From: Anaeromyxobacter diazotrophicus
GTDB taxonomy: Bacteria; Myxococcota; Myxococcia; Myxococcales; Anaeromyxobacteraceae
Assembly (NCBI RefSeq): GCF_013340205.1
Contig: NZ_BJTG01000006.1
Span: 186,001-250,000 of the forward strand
Direction of reading: 5' to 3'
DNA: 64,000 nucleotides
Every line of letters begins with the position of its first letter. The stretch's first letter is position 1. A program made the position numbers and the translations under genes. This document shows, one piece after another, positions 1-10,575 of this stretch. The notes beneath the pieces were generated by a model, which was not told where the DNA came from, did no database searches, and saw only the letters and a list, made by a program, of their open reading frames with translations.

Positions 1-8
1 ACACCGCG

Positions 9-12
<4 letters not shown>
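1..12 (-). CDS. Start of a gene running off the left edge (unidentified)
   Basis: An ATG on the minus strand at 12-10 overlaps the prkA stop codon in an ATGA arrangement, the same translational coupling seen elsewhere in this window. Only four codons (M-T-R-C) are visible, so the product cannot be read. In many bacteria prkA is followed by a DUF444 (YeaH/YhbH) gene and a SpoVR gene, so a DUF444 protein is the natural guess, from family context only. Confidence 0.3.
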
Positions 13-2102
<2,090 letters not shown>

Positions 2103-2239
2103 GCACGCTCCCTTCAAGCCTGGACCAGTCGAGGATAGTGACCGCCCGGTGCTTGTGCAGGCGGGCATCACCGCTCACCCTTACGGGCTGGCGGGGCGTC
2201 GCGGGAGGCGCCGCCGGCGGCGGCGCGGCGGCCCGGAGG

Positions 2240-3298
2240 TCAGCGGCCGCGGTGGCGGAAGAACTCGACCTGCCAGCGCCGGACGGCGGCGTTATGACAG
2301 ACGAGGTCGGGGCAGAAGACGTGCGTGCCGTCGTTGCGCGACACGAAGTAGAGGTCGTTGCACGCGGCCGGGTGGAGGGCGGCGCGCAGGGCGGCCGCTC
2401 CGGGGCTCGCGATCGGGCCCGGCGGGAGCCCGGCCACCGTATACGTGTTGTAGGGGTGCACCGCGAGCAGGTCCGCGCGGGTGATGTTCTGGGACCAGCG
2501 GCCCCCGTGGCGCAGCATGGTCGCGTACATCACGGTGGGGTCCGTCTGCAGGCGCATGCCGCGCCGGAGCCGGTTGTGGAAGACGCACGCGATGCGCGGC
2601 CGCTCCTCCGGCTGCCCCGTCTCCTTCTCGATGATCGAGGCGAGCGTGACGGCCTGCTTCTCGTCGAGCTTCACCTCGGGCGCTCGCCCGGCGTCGGCGT
2701 CGCGCCAGGCGGCCTTGAAGCGCTGCACCATGGCGGCCAGCACCGCGCGCGGCCGGGGGCCGCGCGGGAAGGTGTAGGTGTCGGGGAAGAGGAAGCCCTC
2801 CAGGTTGTCGGAGGGCACGCCGAGCTCGCGCGCGAGCGCAGGATCGCCCATGAGCGGCAGGAGCTCGGAGGCGCGCCCCAGGCCGGCCTGCTCGATCACC
2901 CCCGCGATCTCCTGCATGCGGAGGCCCTCGGCGACGGTGAACTGGTACAGCTTCACCTCGCCCCGGTAGACCTTCTCCAGCACCTCGTCGGGCCGGAGCG
3001 CGCCCGAGAACCCGTACTCTCCGGCCTTGAGCGGCCGGCGATCGCGCTTCCAGCCCTGCTTCCACCAGCGCAGCCAGCGCCAGGCGAGGCGCTCGTCCGA
3101 GAGCACCCCGGCGCGGGCGAGGAGGCGCACGACCTGGTGCGGGCCGGCGCCGGCGGGGATCTCGACCACCTTCTCCTCTTCGGAGCCGTAGGGCGCGTCG
3201 CGAAACCGCGCCAGCTCGCGCAGCTCGAAGGCGGCGACCGCGGCGGCGGCCGCGAGCGCGATCGCGACCAGGGCCGCGGCGATGCGGAGGGCTCTCAT
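2240..3298 (-). CDS. mltG: Endolytic murein transglycosylase MltG (YceG-like)
   Basis: A 352-residue inner-membrane lytic transglycosylase that cleaves nascent glycan strands and is thought to set glycan length. One N-terminal membrane helix (residues 5-25, very Ala-rich) anchors it, with the catalytic domain in the periplasm. The signature LASIIEKETGQPEE places the catalytic glutamate near residue 224, and the later LPPGPIASPG and LYFVS motifs are typical. Three cysteines in the last 40 residues, around the usual HVF motif, are uncommon for the family. The ATG overlaps the ruvX stop as ATGA, so ruvX-mltG form a coupled pair, a frequent arrangement (mltG next to ruvX). Confidence 0.93.
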   Translation of the reverse strand: MRALRIAAALVAIALAAAAAVAAFELRELARFRDAPYGSEEEKVVEIPAGAGPHQVVRLLARAGVLSDERLAWRWLRWWKQGWKRDRRPLKAGEYGFSGALRPDEVLEKVYRGEVKLYQFTVAEGLRMQEIAGVIEQAGLGRASELLPLMGDPALARELGVPSDNLEGFLFPDTYTFPRGPRPRAVLAAMVQRFKAAWRDADAGRAPEVKLDEKQAVTLASIIEKETGQPEERPRIACVFHNRLRRGMRLQTDPTVMYATMLRHGGRWSQNITRADLLAVHPYNTYTVAGLPPGPIASPGAAALRAALHPAACNDLYFVSRNDGTHVFCPDLVCHNAAVRRWQVEFFRHRGR

Positions 3299-3708
3299 CC
3301 GGTCCTCGCGTCCAGCCACGTCTGCAGGATGACGGCGGCCGCCTCGGCGTCGATCACCGAGCGCTGCGCGCGGGCGGAGAGGCCCCGCTCGCGCAGGCGC
3401 ACCGACGCCTCGAAGGTGGAGAGGCGCTCGTCGAAGAGCTCGACCGCCAGCCCCAGCTCGTCCGCCAGCTTGGCGGCGAAGGCGCGCGCCAGCCGGGCCG
3501 AGCCGCCCTCGGTCCCGTCCATGTTGAGCGGGAGCCCCACCACCGCCCGCGTCACCTCCCACTCGGCGACCACCCGGCGCAGCCGCGCCAGGTCGGCCGC
3601 CTCGCCTCGCCGCGCCACGGTCTCGAGCGGCCGCGCCGTCCCGAGGACGTCGTCCGCCAGCGCGAGGCCGATCCGGGCGCGCCCGAGGTCGAGGCCGAGG
3701 TAACGCAC
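3295..3708 (-). CDS. ruvX: RuvX/YqgF Holliday junction resolvase-like nuclease
   Basis: A 137-residue RNase H-fold protein of the YqgF family, implicated in pre-16S rRNA maturation and proposed as a Holliday-junction resolvase. The N-terminus GLDLGRARIG carries the first catalytic Asp, GLPLNMDGTEG is the conserved central motif, and DERLST plus the late IDAEAAAVIL supply the remaining acidic residues. The start is GTG at 3708. A TAGATT -10 element ends only 6 bases before it, with TTGGAC 17 bases further upstream, so the mRNA is probably leaderless. The stop overlaps the mltG start. Confidence 0.92.
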   Translation of the reverse strand: MRYLGLDLGRARIGLALADDVLGTARPLETVARRGEAADLARLRRVVAEWEVTRAVVGLPLNMDGTEGGSARLARAFAAKLADELGLAVELFDERLSTFEASVRLRERGLSARAQRSVIDAEAAAVILQTWLDARTG

Positions 3709-3714
3709 CGGCCG

Positions 3715-3743
3715 AATCTACGCCGAGCGGCCGCGCCGTCCAA
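3715..3743 (-). promoter_or_regulatory. Promoter of ruvX-mltG
   Basis: On the minus strand TTGGAC (3743-3738) and TAGATT (3720-3715) are separated by 17 bases. The -10 ends 6 bases before the ruvX GTG, placing transcription start at or next to the start codon. Confidence 0.6.
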
Positions 3744-3821
3744 CCGTCCGCCGCGCGGCCGGAGGGGCGGGGCGCGCTCCCCGCCCTCGGGCCAACTGCC
3801 CGGAACCACGGCCCCGCCGGC

Positions 3822-3837
3822 TGGCATGGCGGGCGCT
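3822..3837 (+). promoter_or_regulatory. Possible sigma-54 promoter
   Basis: TGGCATG at 3822-3828 followed by GCT at 3835-3837 gives the diagnostic GG-N10-GC spacing of a -24/-12 element. It deviates from consensus at three positions. It lies about 50 bases before the low-complexity protein gene at 3885. In a genome this GC-rich such a match can occur by chance. Confidence 0.35.
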
Positions 3838-3884
3838 GTAGGGGAGGGTCGCTGGAACGAACCCTTCGAGCGAGGCGGACGGAC

Positions 3885-4970
3885 ATGGCGATTGCCGAGG
3901 TGGGCGGAGGCGCCCTGGCGCGGGGCGCGAGCGAGCTGGGCGACGCGGCGGGGCCGGCGCTGGCCGACAGCGCCGCGGCCCCGGCGCGGCGCCTCCCCGA
4001 GGCCTCCGTTGCGGGGGCGTGGGGGCGCGGCGCCCTCGACGACGCCGCGGCGGTCCCGGAGCAGGCGCGGCCGTACCCGCCCATGCCGGCGCGCACGGGC
4101 TACGCGCCGCGCGCGCTCGCCTTCACCGCGGCGGAGCGGGGCTATGCGAGCCCGAGCGCGACGGCGAAGGCGGCGTCGAAGACCTCCGCGACCGCGACCG
4201 CGAAGAAGGCGTCCTCGTCCAGGACCACGGCGACCAAGACGTCCGCGAAGACGACCTCGAAGACCACGTCGAAGAGCACCTCCGCCGAGCTGGCGTTCCT
4301 GAGCGACCCGCGCCTCAGCATCGAGGACAAGCTGTTCCAGTTCATGGCGCTCATGCAGCAGAAGAGCGACCGCGAGCTCGTGGACGCCATGAAGCAGTAC
4401 GAGGTCAAGAAGGCCGCGTCGGCCGCGAAGAGCGGCTCGACCAGCAAGTCGTCGGGCGGCGCGGGGGACGAGCCGAAGACCTCCGGCGGAGGCGGCGGCG
4501 GGGGGCTGTTCGGCGCGCTCGGGGACGCGCTCGGCGGGCTCGCCAAGACGGTGGTCGGCGGCGCCGAGTCGCTGGCGAAGGACCTCGGCGGGCCACTCCT
4601 CGCGGCCGGGTGCACCGCGGTCGGGCTGCCCTTCCTGGCGCCGGTCGCGCTGGAGGTCGGCGGGACGCTGGCGAAGACGGCGGTGAGCGGCCTCGCCGCG
4701 GCGGCCGGGCTCGACGCGCTGGGCTCGCCGGCGAAGTCGAGCGGGGGCTCGAGCCGCGCCGCGGCCTCCGGCACCTCGAAGGCCTCCAGCTCGGCGGCCG
4801 GCGCCTCCTCGAAGAGCGCGGCGGCGGACGACGGCGAGCTCGACGAGAAGCTCGAGATGATGAAGCTGCAGCGGCTGGTGGAGAAGCAGTCGACGATGTT
4901 CGCAGCCCTGTCGAACGTCCTCAAGGCGCTGCACGAGAGCCAGATGTCGGCCGTGAACAACATCCGTTGA
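3885..4970 (+). CDS. Low-complexity Ser/Thr/Lys/Ala-rich protein, possible secretion substrate
   Basis: Not recognised by family. The 361-residue protein is modular. Residues 1-90 are Ala/Pro/Gly-rich. Residues 91-133 are almost only Ser, Thr, Lys and Ala, histone H1-like. Residues 134-175 form a charged amphipathic helix ([18 protein letters not shown]). Residues 190-207 are a Gly linker, 208-280 a glycine-rich hydrophobic stretch with potential membrane-inserting helices, and 315-361 a terminal amphipathic helix. There is no signal peptide. The next gene is a small TPR-like protein with almost no gap. Hydrophobic segments between helices plus an adjacent TPR protein recall type III translocators and class II chaperones, but no secretion apparatus is visible here. 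A structural or DNA-binding role is possible. Confidence 0.72.
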   Translation: MAIAEVGGGALARGASELGDAAGPALADSAAAPARRLPEASVAGAWGRGALDDAAAVPEQARPYPPMPARTGYAPRALAFTAAERGYASPSATAKAASKTSATATAKKASSSRTTATKTSAKTTSKTTSKSTSAELAFLSDPRLSIEDKLFQFMALMQQKSDRELVDAMKQYEVKKAASAAKSGSTSKSSGGAGDEPKTSGGGGGGGLFGALGDALGGLAKTVVGGAESLAKDLGGPLLAAGCTAVGLPFLAPVALEVGGTLAKTAVSGLAAAAGLDALGSPAKSSGGSSRAAASGTSKASSSAAGASSKSAAADDGELDEKLEMMKLQRLVEKQSTMFAALSNVLKALHESQMSAVNNIR

Positions 4971-4981
4971 TGGGAGGCGCC

Positions 4982-5398
4982 GTGATCACCCTGGAGGAGC
5001 TGGCGAGCGGGACCACCCTGGCCGAGGCGCAGGGCATGACGGAGGAGCTGGGGCGCGCCGCGGCCCGGCTGGCGGGCGCGGAGCTGGAGGCGGGGCGGCT
5101 CGAGACCGCCCGGGAGATCCTGGAGGGCCTGGCCGTCACGAACCCTCACGACCCCGCGCCGTGGGCCATGCTGGCGCTCGTCGCGCGGCGGCGGGGGCGC
5201 CTCCTCGCCGCGCGCGTCTGCGCCGAGACCGCCTACCGGCTCGCGCCCGAGGACGCCCAGGTCCGGCTGGTCCGGGCCGAGGTCCTCCTCTGCGACCCGG
5301 AGGAGCGCGGGCGCGCCCGGGCCGAGCTGGCGGGGCTCGCCGGCGCCGAGGCGACGGTGGCGGCGCGGGCGCGGGCGCTCCTCACCGCCCTCGGCTGA
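4982..5398 (+). CDS. Small TPR-like protein, possible class II (LcrH/SycD-like) chaperone
   Basis: A 138-residue helical protein from GTG 4982, which has GGGAGG four bases upstream; an ATG at 4970 overlapping the previous stop would add four residues. Residues about 30-110 read as two to three TPR-type helical hairpins: [20 protein letters not shown], then [20 protein letters not shown], then [20 protein letters not shown]. Type III secretion class II chaperones have this size and layout, and they are usually encoded beside the translocators they bind. The tight pairing with the preceding low-complexity gene supports a partner relationship. The secretion role is inference; a generic TPR protein is equally compatible. 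Confidence 0.75.
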   Translation: MITLEELASGTTLAEAQGMTEELGRAAARLAGAELEAGRLETAREILEGLAVTNPHDPAPWAMLALVARRRGRLLAARVCAETAYRLAPEDAQVRLVRAEVLLCDPEERGRARAELAGLAGAEATVAARARALLTALG

Positions 5399-5426
5399 AT
5401 CGCGACGAAGGGCGCGGCGGGCGCGG

Positions 5427-5432
5427 TATGCT
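5427..5432 (+). promoter_or_regulatory. -10 element of crcB (near-leaderless)
   Basis: TATGCT ends 8 bases before the GTG of crcB, so the predicted transcript begins at or within a base or two of the start codon. No convincing -35 and no fluoride-riboswitch-like leader fits in the available space. Confidence 0.45.
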
Positions 5433-5440
5433 CGATCCGC

Positions 5441-5830
5441 GTGTCTCCTCCGCTCCGCTTCCTGCTCGTCTGCCTGGCCGGCGCGGCCGGCACGGGCGCG
5501 CGCTTCCTCGTCACGACCGGTCTGCTGCGCTGGCTCGGCCCCGCCTTTCCGAGCGGTACGCTGACGGTGAACCTCGTGGGGTCGCTGCTCCTGGGCGTGA
5601 TCATGGAGCTCGCGCTCCACGGCGCGGTCGGGCCCGACACCCGCGTCGTGCTCGCCGCGGGCGTGATGGGAGGGTTCACGACCTACTCCTCGTTCAACTA
5701 CGAGGCGCTCGGGTACCTCCAGCGCGGAGCGTGGGCGCTGTTCGCCGGTTATCTCGCGGCCACCGTGCTGGGCTGCCTCGCGATGGGGGCGCTCGGGGTC
5801 GCTGGGGCGCGCTGGCTCCTCGCCGGGTGA
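5441..5830 (+). CDS. crcB: CrcB/Fluc fluoride ion channel
   Basis: A 129-residue four-helix inner-membrane protein of the Fluc family, which exports fluoride as a dual-topology dimer. NLVGSLLLG (around residues 46-54) and [12 protein letters not shown] (around 76-87) are the family hallmarks; the second contains the Phe and Thr/Ser residues lining the pore and Na+ site. Length is normal. It is a single gene rather than the paired crcB genes of some Gram-positives, as expected for a homodimer. The GTG start has no Shine-Dalgarno but has a TATGCT -10 directly upstream, consistent with a leaderless mRNA. Confidence 0.93.
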   Translation: MSPPLRFLLVCLAGAAGTGARFLVTTGLLRWLGPAFPSGTLTVNLVGSLLLGVIMELALHGAVGPDTRVVLAAGVMGGFTTYSSFNYEALGYLQRGAWALFAGYLAATVLGCLAMGALGVAGARWLLAG

Positions 5831-5854
5831 GCGGCGGCGCCGCGCCGGCGAAGC

Positions 5855-5884
5855 TTGACGATCGCGGGGAACCTCGGGGATATT
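5855..5884 (+). promoter_or_regulatory. Promoter of infA
   Basis: TTGACG (5855-5860) and GATATT (5879-5884) are separated by 18 bases. A GAAGGAGC ribosome-binding site follows at about 5903-5910, before the infA ATG. Confidence 0.55.
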
Positions 5885-5913
5885 CCGCGCGCGTACCTGA
5901 CCGAAGGAGCGCG

Positions 5914-6135
5914 ATGAGCGAGAAGGAAGCGGGCATCGAGGTCCAGGGCACCGTCGAGGAGGCGCTCGCCGGGGGCATGTACCGCGTCAAGGTGGACCAG
6001 GGCCCGACCGTCCTCGCCTACGCCTCCGGGAAGATGAAGAAGTTCCACATCCGCATCATCCCCGGCGACCGCGTCAAGCTCGAGCTCTCCCCGTACGACC
6101 TCACCCGCGGTCGCATCACCTACCGCGACAAGTAG
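5914..6135 (+). CDS. infA: Translation initiation factor IF-1
   Basis: A 73-residue single OB-fold protein that binds the ribosomal A site during initiation with IF-2 and IF-3. The sequence follows the family throughout: [20 protein letters not shown], then [20 protein letters not shown] and the C-terminal [13 protein letters not shown]. Length matches the usual 72-73. A strong GAAGGAG Shine-Dalgarno supports ATG 5914. It has its own promoter, and the following membrane-protein gene starts 15 bases after the stop, so the two may be cotranscribed. Confidence 0.96.
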   Translation: MSEKEAGIEVQGTVEEALAGGMYRVKVDQGPTVLAYASGKMKKFHIRIIPGDRVKLELSPYDLTRGRITYRDK

Positions 6136-6150
6136 CGGTCCGGCTCCGCG

Positions 6151-7206
6151 ATGGCGGCTCCACGCAGGCGCTGGCTGGACCGGCAGCGCGGGATCGCGGT
6201 GCTCCTCATGGTCGAGGTGCACACGCTCGACGCCTGGCTCGCGCCGCGCAGCGGCGAGGGGCCGCTGCGCGACGCGCTCCTCATGGCCGGCGGCTTCGCC
6301 GCGCCCGCCTTCCTGTTCATGGCCGGGCTGTCCCAGGTGCTCGGAGACGCCGCGCTCGGAGCGCGCGGCGCGCCGCCCGGCGAGCGGCGGCGGCGCGCGC
6401 TCGGGCGCGCGGCCTGGCTGCTCGGGGTCGCCTACGCCTTCCGCGGGCTGGAGTACGCGCTCGGCGGCGCCTGGCGGGTGGCGGGCGGCTGGCGCGACCT
6501 CCTGCGGGTCGACATCCTCAACGTGCTGGCGGTCGCACTGGCGCTGGGCGCGATCCTCCTCGTCGGCCGCGCCCGGCGGCTCCAGCTCGCGGTCGCCGCC
6601 GGCGCGGCGCTGGCCGTGGTCCTCTGCACCCCGCCCGCGGCGGCCTGGGCCCACGTGCCGTCGCGGGTCCTCGACTACCTCTATGCGACCTACCCCCGCG
6701 CGAACTTCTCCCTGCTCAACTGGGTGGGCTTCTTCTTCGGGGGCGCGGCCGCCGGGGCGCTCGTCGCCGAGCGCGATCGCCCCTGGCCGCTGCTGGCGCT
6801 CGCGGCCGCCGTGGCCGCGGCCGCCGCCGCCGCGCACGCGCTCCCGGCGTTCTACGCCCACCAGGACTTCTGGCGCACCTCGCCGGCGTGGTTCGGGCTG
6901 CGGCTGGCGGGCGTGCTGGCCCTCACCGCGCTCCTCCAGCTCGCGCCGGCGGAGTGGGAGCGGGGGCTGGGGTGGCTCACCACGCTCGGCCGGCACTCGC
7001 TGCTCGGCTACGTGGCGTCGGTGGAGCTCACCTACGGGGTCGCCAGCCATCCGCTGCACCGCGCGCTCTCGATGGGGAGCGTCCTCTGCGGCATCGCGGT
7101 GATGTCCGCCGTGACCTGGCTCCTCGCGCTGGCGGCGGAGCGCCTCTCGCCGCGGCGGCACGGCGGGAGCGGCGCGGCCGTCCCGAGCACGCCCAGCCCG
7201 GCCTAG
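6151..7206 (+). CDS. Heparan-alpha-glucosaminide N-acetyltransferase-like membrane protein (DUF1624)
   Basis: A 351-residue polytopic membrane protein with about nine to ten hydrophobic helices. The N-terminus RRRWLDRQRGIAVLLMVEVH fits the D-x-x-RG-x(5)-M-x(3)-H signature of the DUF1624/HGSNAT_cat group, which transfers acyl groups across the membrane. Histidines at about residues 25 and 292 could act in catalysis. The acceptor is unknown; envelope glycan acylation is a reasonable guess only. It begins 15 bases after infA, probably by readthrough. Its TAG stop shares the tetranucleotide CTAG with the stop of the convergent histidine kinase gene. Confidence 0.78.
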   Translation: MAAPRRRWLDRQRGIAVLLMVEVHTLDAWLAPRSGEGPLRDALLMAGGFAAPAFLFMAGLSQVLGDAALGARGAPPGERRRRALGRAAWLLGVAYAFRGLEYALGGAWRVAGGWRDLLRVDILNVLAVALALGAILLVGRARRLQLAVAAGAALAVVLCTPPAAAWAHVPSRVLDYLYATYPRANFSLLNWVGFFFGGAAAGALVAERDRPWPLLALAAAVAAAAAAAHALPAFYAHQDFWRTSPAWFGLRLAGVLALTALLQLAPAEWERGLGWLTTLGRHSLLGYVASVELTYGVASHPLHRALSMGSVLCGIAVMSAVTWLLALAAERLSPRRHGGSGAAVPSTPSPA

Positions 7207-8501
7207 CCCGTCCCGAGCCTCGGCGCGCGCTGCTCGGGCTCCGAGGAGCCGCTCGAGGCGTCGGCCGACCGCAGCCGGATCCGGAAGAGGGCGCCGCCGC
7301 CGTGCGCGGGCTCGTGCTCGAGGAGGCCGCCGGAGGCCATCACGTTCTCCCGCGAGAGGACGAGGCCGAGGCCCGTCCCGCGCTCGCCCTTGGTGGTGAA
7401 GAACGGCTCGAACAGGTGCTCGGCCGCCTCGGCGCTGAGCCCGGGGCCGGAGTCCTCCACCTCGATGAGGACCTCGTCCCCGGCCGCGCGCGCCCGCACC
7501 AGGATGCGCCGGTCGCGGCCCGCGCCGCCCGCCTGCACGGCGTCGGCCGCGTTCACGACCAGGTTCAGCACCGCCTGTGACACGCGCCGGGCGTGCGCGC
7601 GCACCTGGGGCAACCCGTCCTCCACCTCGACGCGGAGGTCGGCGACGTCCCGCACCCGCGCGGAGGCGAGCCGCAGGGCGTCCTCGACGAGCTCCGGGAC
7701 GGCGCAGGGGCCCGGCGCCTCGCGGTCCTCGCGCGCGAACGCCTGCAGGTCGCTCACCACGCGCGCGATGTGGTCGAGGCCGCGCCCGGTGTCGGCGAGC
7801 ACCTCGAGCAGCTGCGCCGGGGGGCAGCGGCCCGCCGGCAGGGACTCGGCCAGCCACTCCACGTTCCCCTTCGCGTAGGCGAGGGGGTTGTTGATCTCGT
7901 GGGCGATCCCGGCGGCGAGCCGGCCCACCGTGGCGAGCTTCTCGGCGCTGGCGCGCCGGCGCTCCGAGCGCGCCAGCTCCTCGGTGGCCCAGACGCAGGC
8001 GTGCTCGCTCGCGACCTCCGTGGCCCACGCGCGCAGGTACAGGAACGTGCCCCACAGGGCGAGGCTGCCGGCCGCGACCGACATGAGCAGCCAGGTCGCG
8101 AGGTCGAGCGCGGGGTGGCCGCTGCTCCAGAGCAAGACGGCGCCTCCGACGGTGGTGACGGCGGAGGCGAGCGCGGCGCTGGCGGGCTGCTCGGGCGAGA
8201 CCACCATGACGGCGAGCGGCAGCGCGAGCAGGAAGTTGAAGTAGACGCCGTCCGCGCCGCCGGTGACGGCCACGATCGCGACCAGGGCGGCGCCGCTGGC
8301 GAGCCCGAGCAGCTGCCCGGCTGCGGCGGCGAGGCGCGGGCGCTCGGGGCGGAGCGCGGGGATGGCCCCGAGGAGCATGGCCACCCACAGCACCCGGACG
8401 GCGGCCGCGGCCTGGCCGCCCGTCGCCTGCGCCAGGTCGACGGGGAGGAAGGACCCCACCAGCGCGGCGGCGACCGCGACCGCCCGCCGGCGGTGCGTCA
8501 T
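7203..8501 (-). CDS. Membrane sensor histidine kinase
   Basis: A 432-residue sensor kinase. Residues 1-180 hold about five to six membrane helices without a large periplasmic loop. The dimerisation/phosphoacceptor region has the H-box AAGIAHEINNPLAYAKGN. The ATPase domain has the N-box (LNLVVNAADAV), G1 (VEDSGPGL), F-box (LFEPFFTTKGERG) and G2 (GTGLGL). The class resembles HPK4/NtrB-like kinases common in myxobacteria. No response regulator is adjacent, so it is an orphan. ATG 8501 is chosen because the protein then begins directly before the first helix; an ATG at 8579 would add 26 residues. Its stop overlaps that of the convergent gene. Confidence 0.88.
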   Translation of the reverse strand: MTHRRRAVAVAAALVGSFLPVDLAQATGGQAAAAVRVLWVAMLLGAIPALRPERPRLAAAAGQLLGLASGAALVAIVAVTGGADGVYFNFLLALPLAVMVVSPEQPASAALASAVTTVGGAVLLWSSGHPALDLATWLLMSVAAGSLALWGTFLYLRAWATEVASEHACVWATEELARSERRRASAEKLATVGRLAAGIAHEINNPLAYAKGNVEWLAESLPAGRCPPAQLLEVLADTGRGLDHIARVVSDLQAFAREDREAPGPCAVPELVEDALRLASARVRDVADLRVEVEDGLPQVRAHARRVSQAVLNLVVNAADAVQAGGAGRDRRILVRARAAGDEVLIEVEDSGPGLSAEAAEHLFEPFFTTKGERGTGLGLVLSRENVMASGGLLEHEPAHGGGALFRIRLRSADASSGSSEPEQRAPRLGTG

Positions 8502-8653
8502 GAGCCGGGCGGAGGCCTGCGAGCAGTTCCGGAGCGGGAGCGGCACCTCCCGATACCTACCACGAACGCGCAGCCCCATCGTGACACTTGCGGTGGAGAC
8601 TGACAGCTGCCGTTGCCGCGGCGCGCCAAGGCCTCACGGCGGCGCCGGGGCGC

Positions 8654-10567
8654 TCAGCGCCCGGCGAAGGCGAGCGGCGCGTACCACGCCTCGTAGAACT
8701 GGTCGTCGTCGAGCGCGTCCACCGCGCGCTCCTTCACCAGGAGCGCGCGGACGCGCTCCTCCCAGCGCTCGGTGAGCGCGCCGCGCCGCCGGTAGAGGTC
8801 GAACCGCGCCGGGTTGGGCAGGACGGTGGCGAGGAAGGCCGCCTCCTTGGGCGAGAGGTCGCGCGGGTCCTTCCCGAACCAGTGGCGGGCCGCCTCGCCC
8901 AGGCCGTGGACGCCGCCCGGGCCCCACTCGACCGCGTTGAGGTAGATCTCGAGGAGCCGCCGCTTGGGGAGGGAGCTCTCCAGGGCGAGGGTGACGATCG
9001 CCTCGCGCACCTTGCGCACCAGCGTGCGGTCGGGCGTCAAGAAGAGGTTCTTCGCGAGCTGCTGGGTGAGCGTCGACGCGCCGCGCAGGCGCCGGTCGCC
9101 GGAGCGGGAGAGGGCCTCCTGCACCTCGCGCACGTCGAACCCGTGGTGCACGAAGAAGCCAGCGTCCTCGCTCAGCACCACCGCCCGCCACACGTGGGCC
9201 GGGAGCGTCGCCAGGGGGACGAAGGCGGGGTTCGCGGGGCCGACGAGCACCTCGCGCGCCCCGCCGCCCGGGAGCGGCGCGCGGAAGGCGAAGGGCCGGT
9301 CGAGGGGGCGCGCCTGCGCCGCCGCGGGGCGCAGCGCGCGCAGGTCCACGTCGCCGTCGAGCCGCCACGCCGCCGGCCGCCGCAGCGGCCCCGCGAGCGA
9401 GAGCCGGCCGCCCAGCGCGCCCTCGAGCCTGGGCGCCTCGGCGGGAGGCCGGAGCGCGGGCGGGAGCGCCGCGACGGCGGCAGCCCAGTCGACCTGGCGC
9501 GCGCGGACCGCCAGCTCGAGGGCGGGCTCGCCGCCGAGGCCGAGGGCCGCGTCGAGCTCCACCTGGGCGAGGCCGCTCGTCCCGAGCTCGGCGCGGCCGC
9601 CCTCCAGCGCGAGCCGCCGCGCCCGCGGGTCCCAGCGCAAGGTGGCGGAGAGCCGGCCGGCGAGCGGCCCCACCGGCTGCGGCGCGAGGCGCGCCCAGCG
9701 CACCGCGAGCCCGCGCACCTCCGCCTCGAGCTCCGCGGTGAGCGCCGCCTCGCGCTCCACCCGCGGCACCCGCAGCGCGAGGTCGAGCGCGCCGTCCTCC
9801 ACGCCGAACGGGAGGCGGCCGCGCAGCGCGGCGGGGATCGCGCCCGGGCTGGCCCCCCGCAGCCGGAGGGCGAGCGCCGGCGGGCCGGCGCCCCACCGCG
9901 CGTCGAGCTCGCCGTCGCCTCCGCCCGGCAGCCGGAGCGCGAGGCGCGCCACGCGCCGCCCGTCCTCCCGGGCCAGCTCGGCCCGGCCGGAGAGCGCGCC
10001 GGTCTCGATCACCAGCGCGCGCGCCCCGCGGGCGAGCGCCGTCCGGATGCGCAGGTCCTGGAAGGTGATGCGAGGCGGCGCGGCTTGCGGCGGGGCGGCG
10101 CCGCCGGGGCGCGCCGGCGCGGCGAGCTCGGCCAGCTCCTCCAGCGCGCCCCCGCGCACGCCGGCGTCCACCCGCACGCCCTCGAGGCGCACCGCGCCCG
10201 GCTCGAGCCTGGCGCCGAGGAGCGCGGCGAGCCGCGGGCGCACCGCGACGCGCGCGACGGTGAGGACGGGCGGCGCGCCCGCCGCGCGGGCGGGCACCAC
10301 CACCGGGCCGAAGACGAGCTCGAAGCGCGGGCTCAGGCGCGCCTCCCCGACGAGCCGCGCGCGGGGGGCGCGCTCCGCCAGGGCCTGCGCCACGCGGGCG
10401 CGCAGCTCCGCCCGCGCCGCGCCCGTCTGGGCCGCCGCCCACAGCGCCAGGGTGAGCAGGGCGCCGCCCGCCGCCACGGCGGTCGCCGCGCGGAGCGCGC
10501 GCGGGGCGGCGGGGACGGGGGAGGGTGAGGGGGCCGGCGTCGGGGCCGGGCGGGGGTTGGGGCGCAA
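8654..10567 (-). CDS. AsmA-like domain fused to GT51 peptidoglycan glycosyltransferase
   Basis: A 637-residue protein. One membrane helix (about residues 30-50) is followed by about 400 residues of beta-rich AsmA-like sequence (for example VRLEGVRVDAGVRGG and repeated LxLxGxL strands). A C-terminal GT51 domain starts at about residue 450: SEDAGFFVHHGFD holds the catalytic Glu, and GASTLTQQLAKNLFL, KVREAIVTLALE and EIYLNAVEWG are the other glycosyltransferase motifs. No transpeptidase domain follows, so it is a monofunctional lipid II polymerase with an unusual large periplasmic insert. The TTG at 10567 is chosen because TTGACC and TACCAT (16 apart) end 8 bases upstream, implying a leaderless start; an earlier in-frame TTG at 10603 is itself the -35. 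Confidence 0.85.
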   Translation of the reverse strand: MRPNPRPAPTPAPSPSPVPAAPRALRAATAVAAGGALLTLALWAAAQTGAARAELRARVAQALAERAPRARLVGEARLSPRFELVFGPVVVPARAAGAPPVLTVARVAVRPRLAALLGARLEPGAVRLEGVRVDAGVRGGALEELAELAAPARPGGAAPPQAAPPRITFQDLRIRTALARGARALVIETGALSGRAELAREDGRRVARLALRLPGGGDGELDARWGAGPPALALRLRGASPGAIPAALRGRLPFGVEDGALDLALRVPRVEREAALTAELEAEVRGLAVRWARLAPQPVGPLAGRLSATLRWDPRARRLALEGGRAELGTSGLAQVELDAALGLGGEPALELAVRARQVDWAAAVAALPPALRPPAEAPRLEGALGGRLSLAGPLRRPAAWRLDGDVDLRALRPAAAQARPLDRPFAFRAPLPGGGAREVLVGPANPAFVPLATLPAHVWRAVVLSEDAGFFVHHGFDVREVQEALSRSGDRRLRGASTLTQQLAKNLFLTPDRTLVRKVREAIVTLALESSLPKRRLLEIYLNAVEWGPGGVHGLGEAARHWFGKDPRDLSPKEAAFLATVLPNPARFDLYRRRGALTERWEERVRALLVKERAVDALDDDQFYEAWYAPLAFAGR

Positions 10568-10575
10568 GGCGGCGT

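Noticed and set aside
2240-4096. Extension of mltG to a 618-residue protein
   Set aside because: The upstream half is out of frame with ruvX and non-coding in character; MltG has a good ATG at 3298 coupled to the ruvX stop.
5399-5440. Fluoride riboswitch before crcB
   Set aside because: The gap is only 42 bases and the predicted transcription start is next to the GTG, leaving no room for the aptamer.
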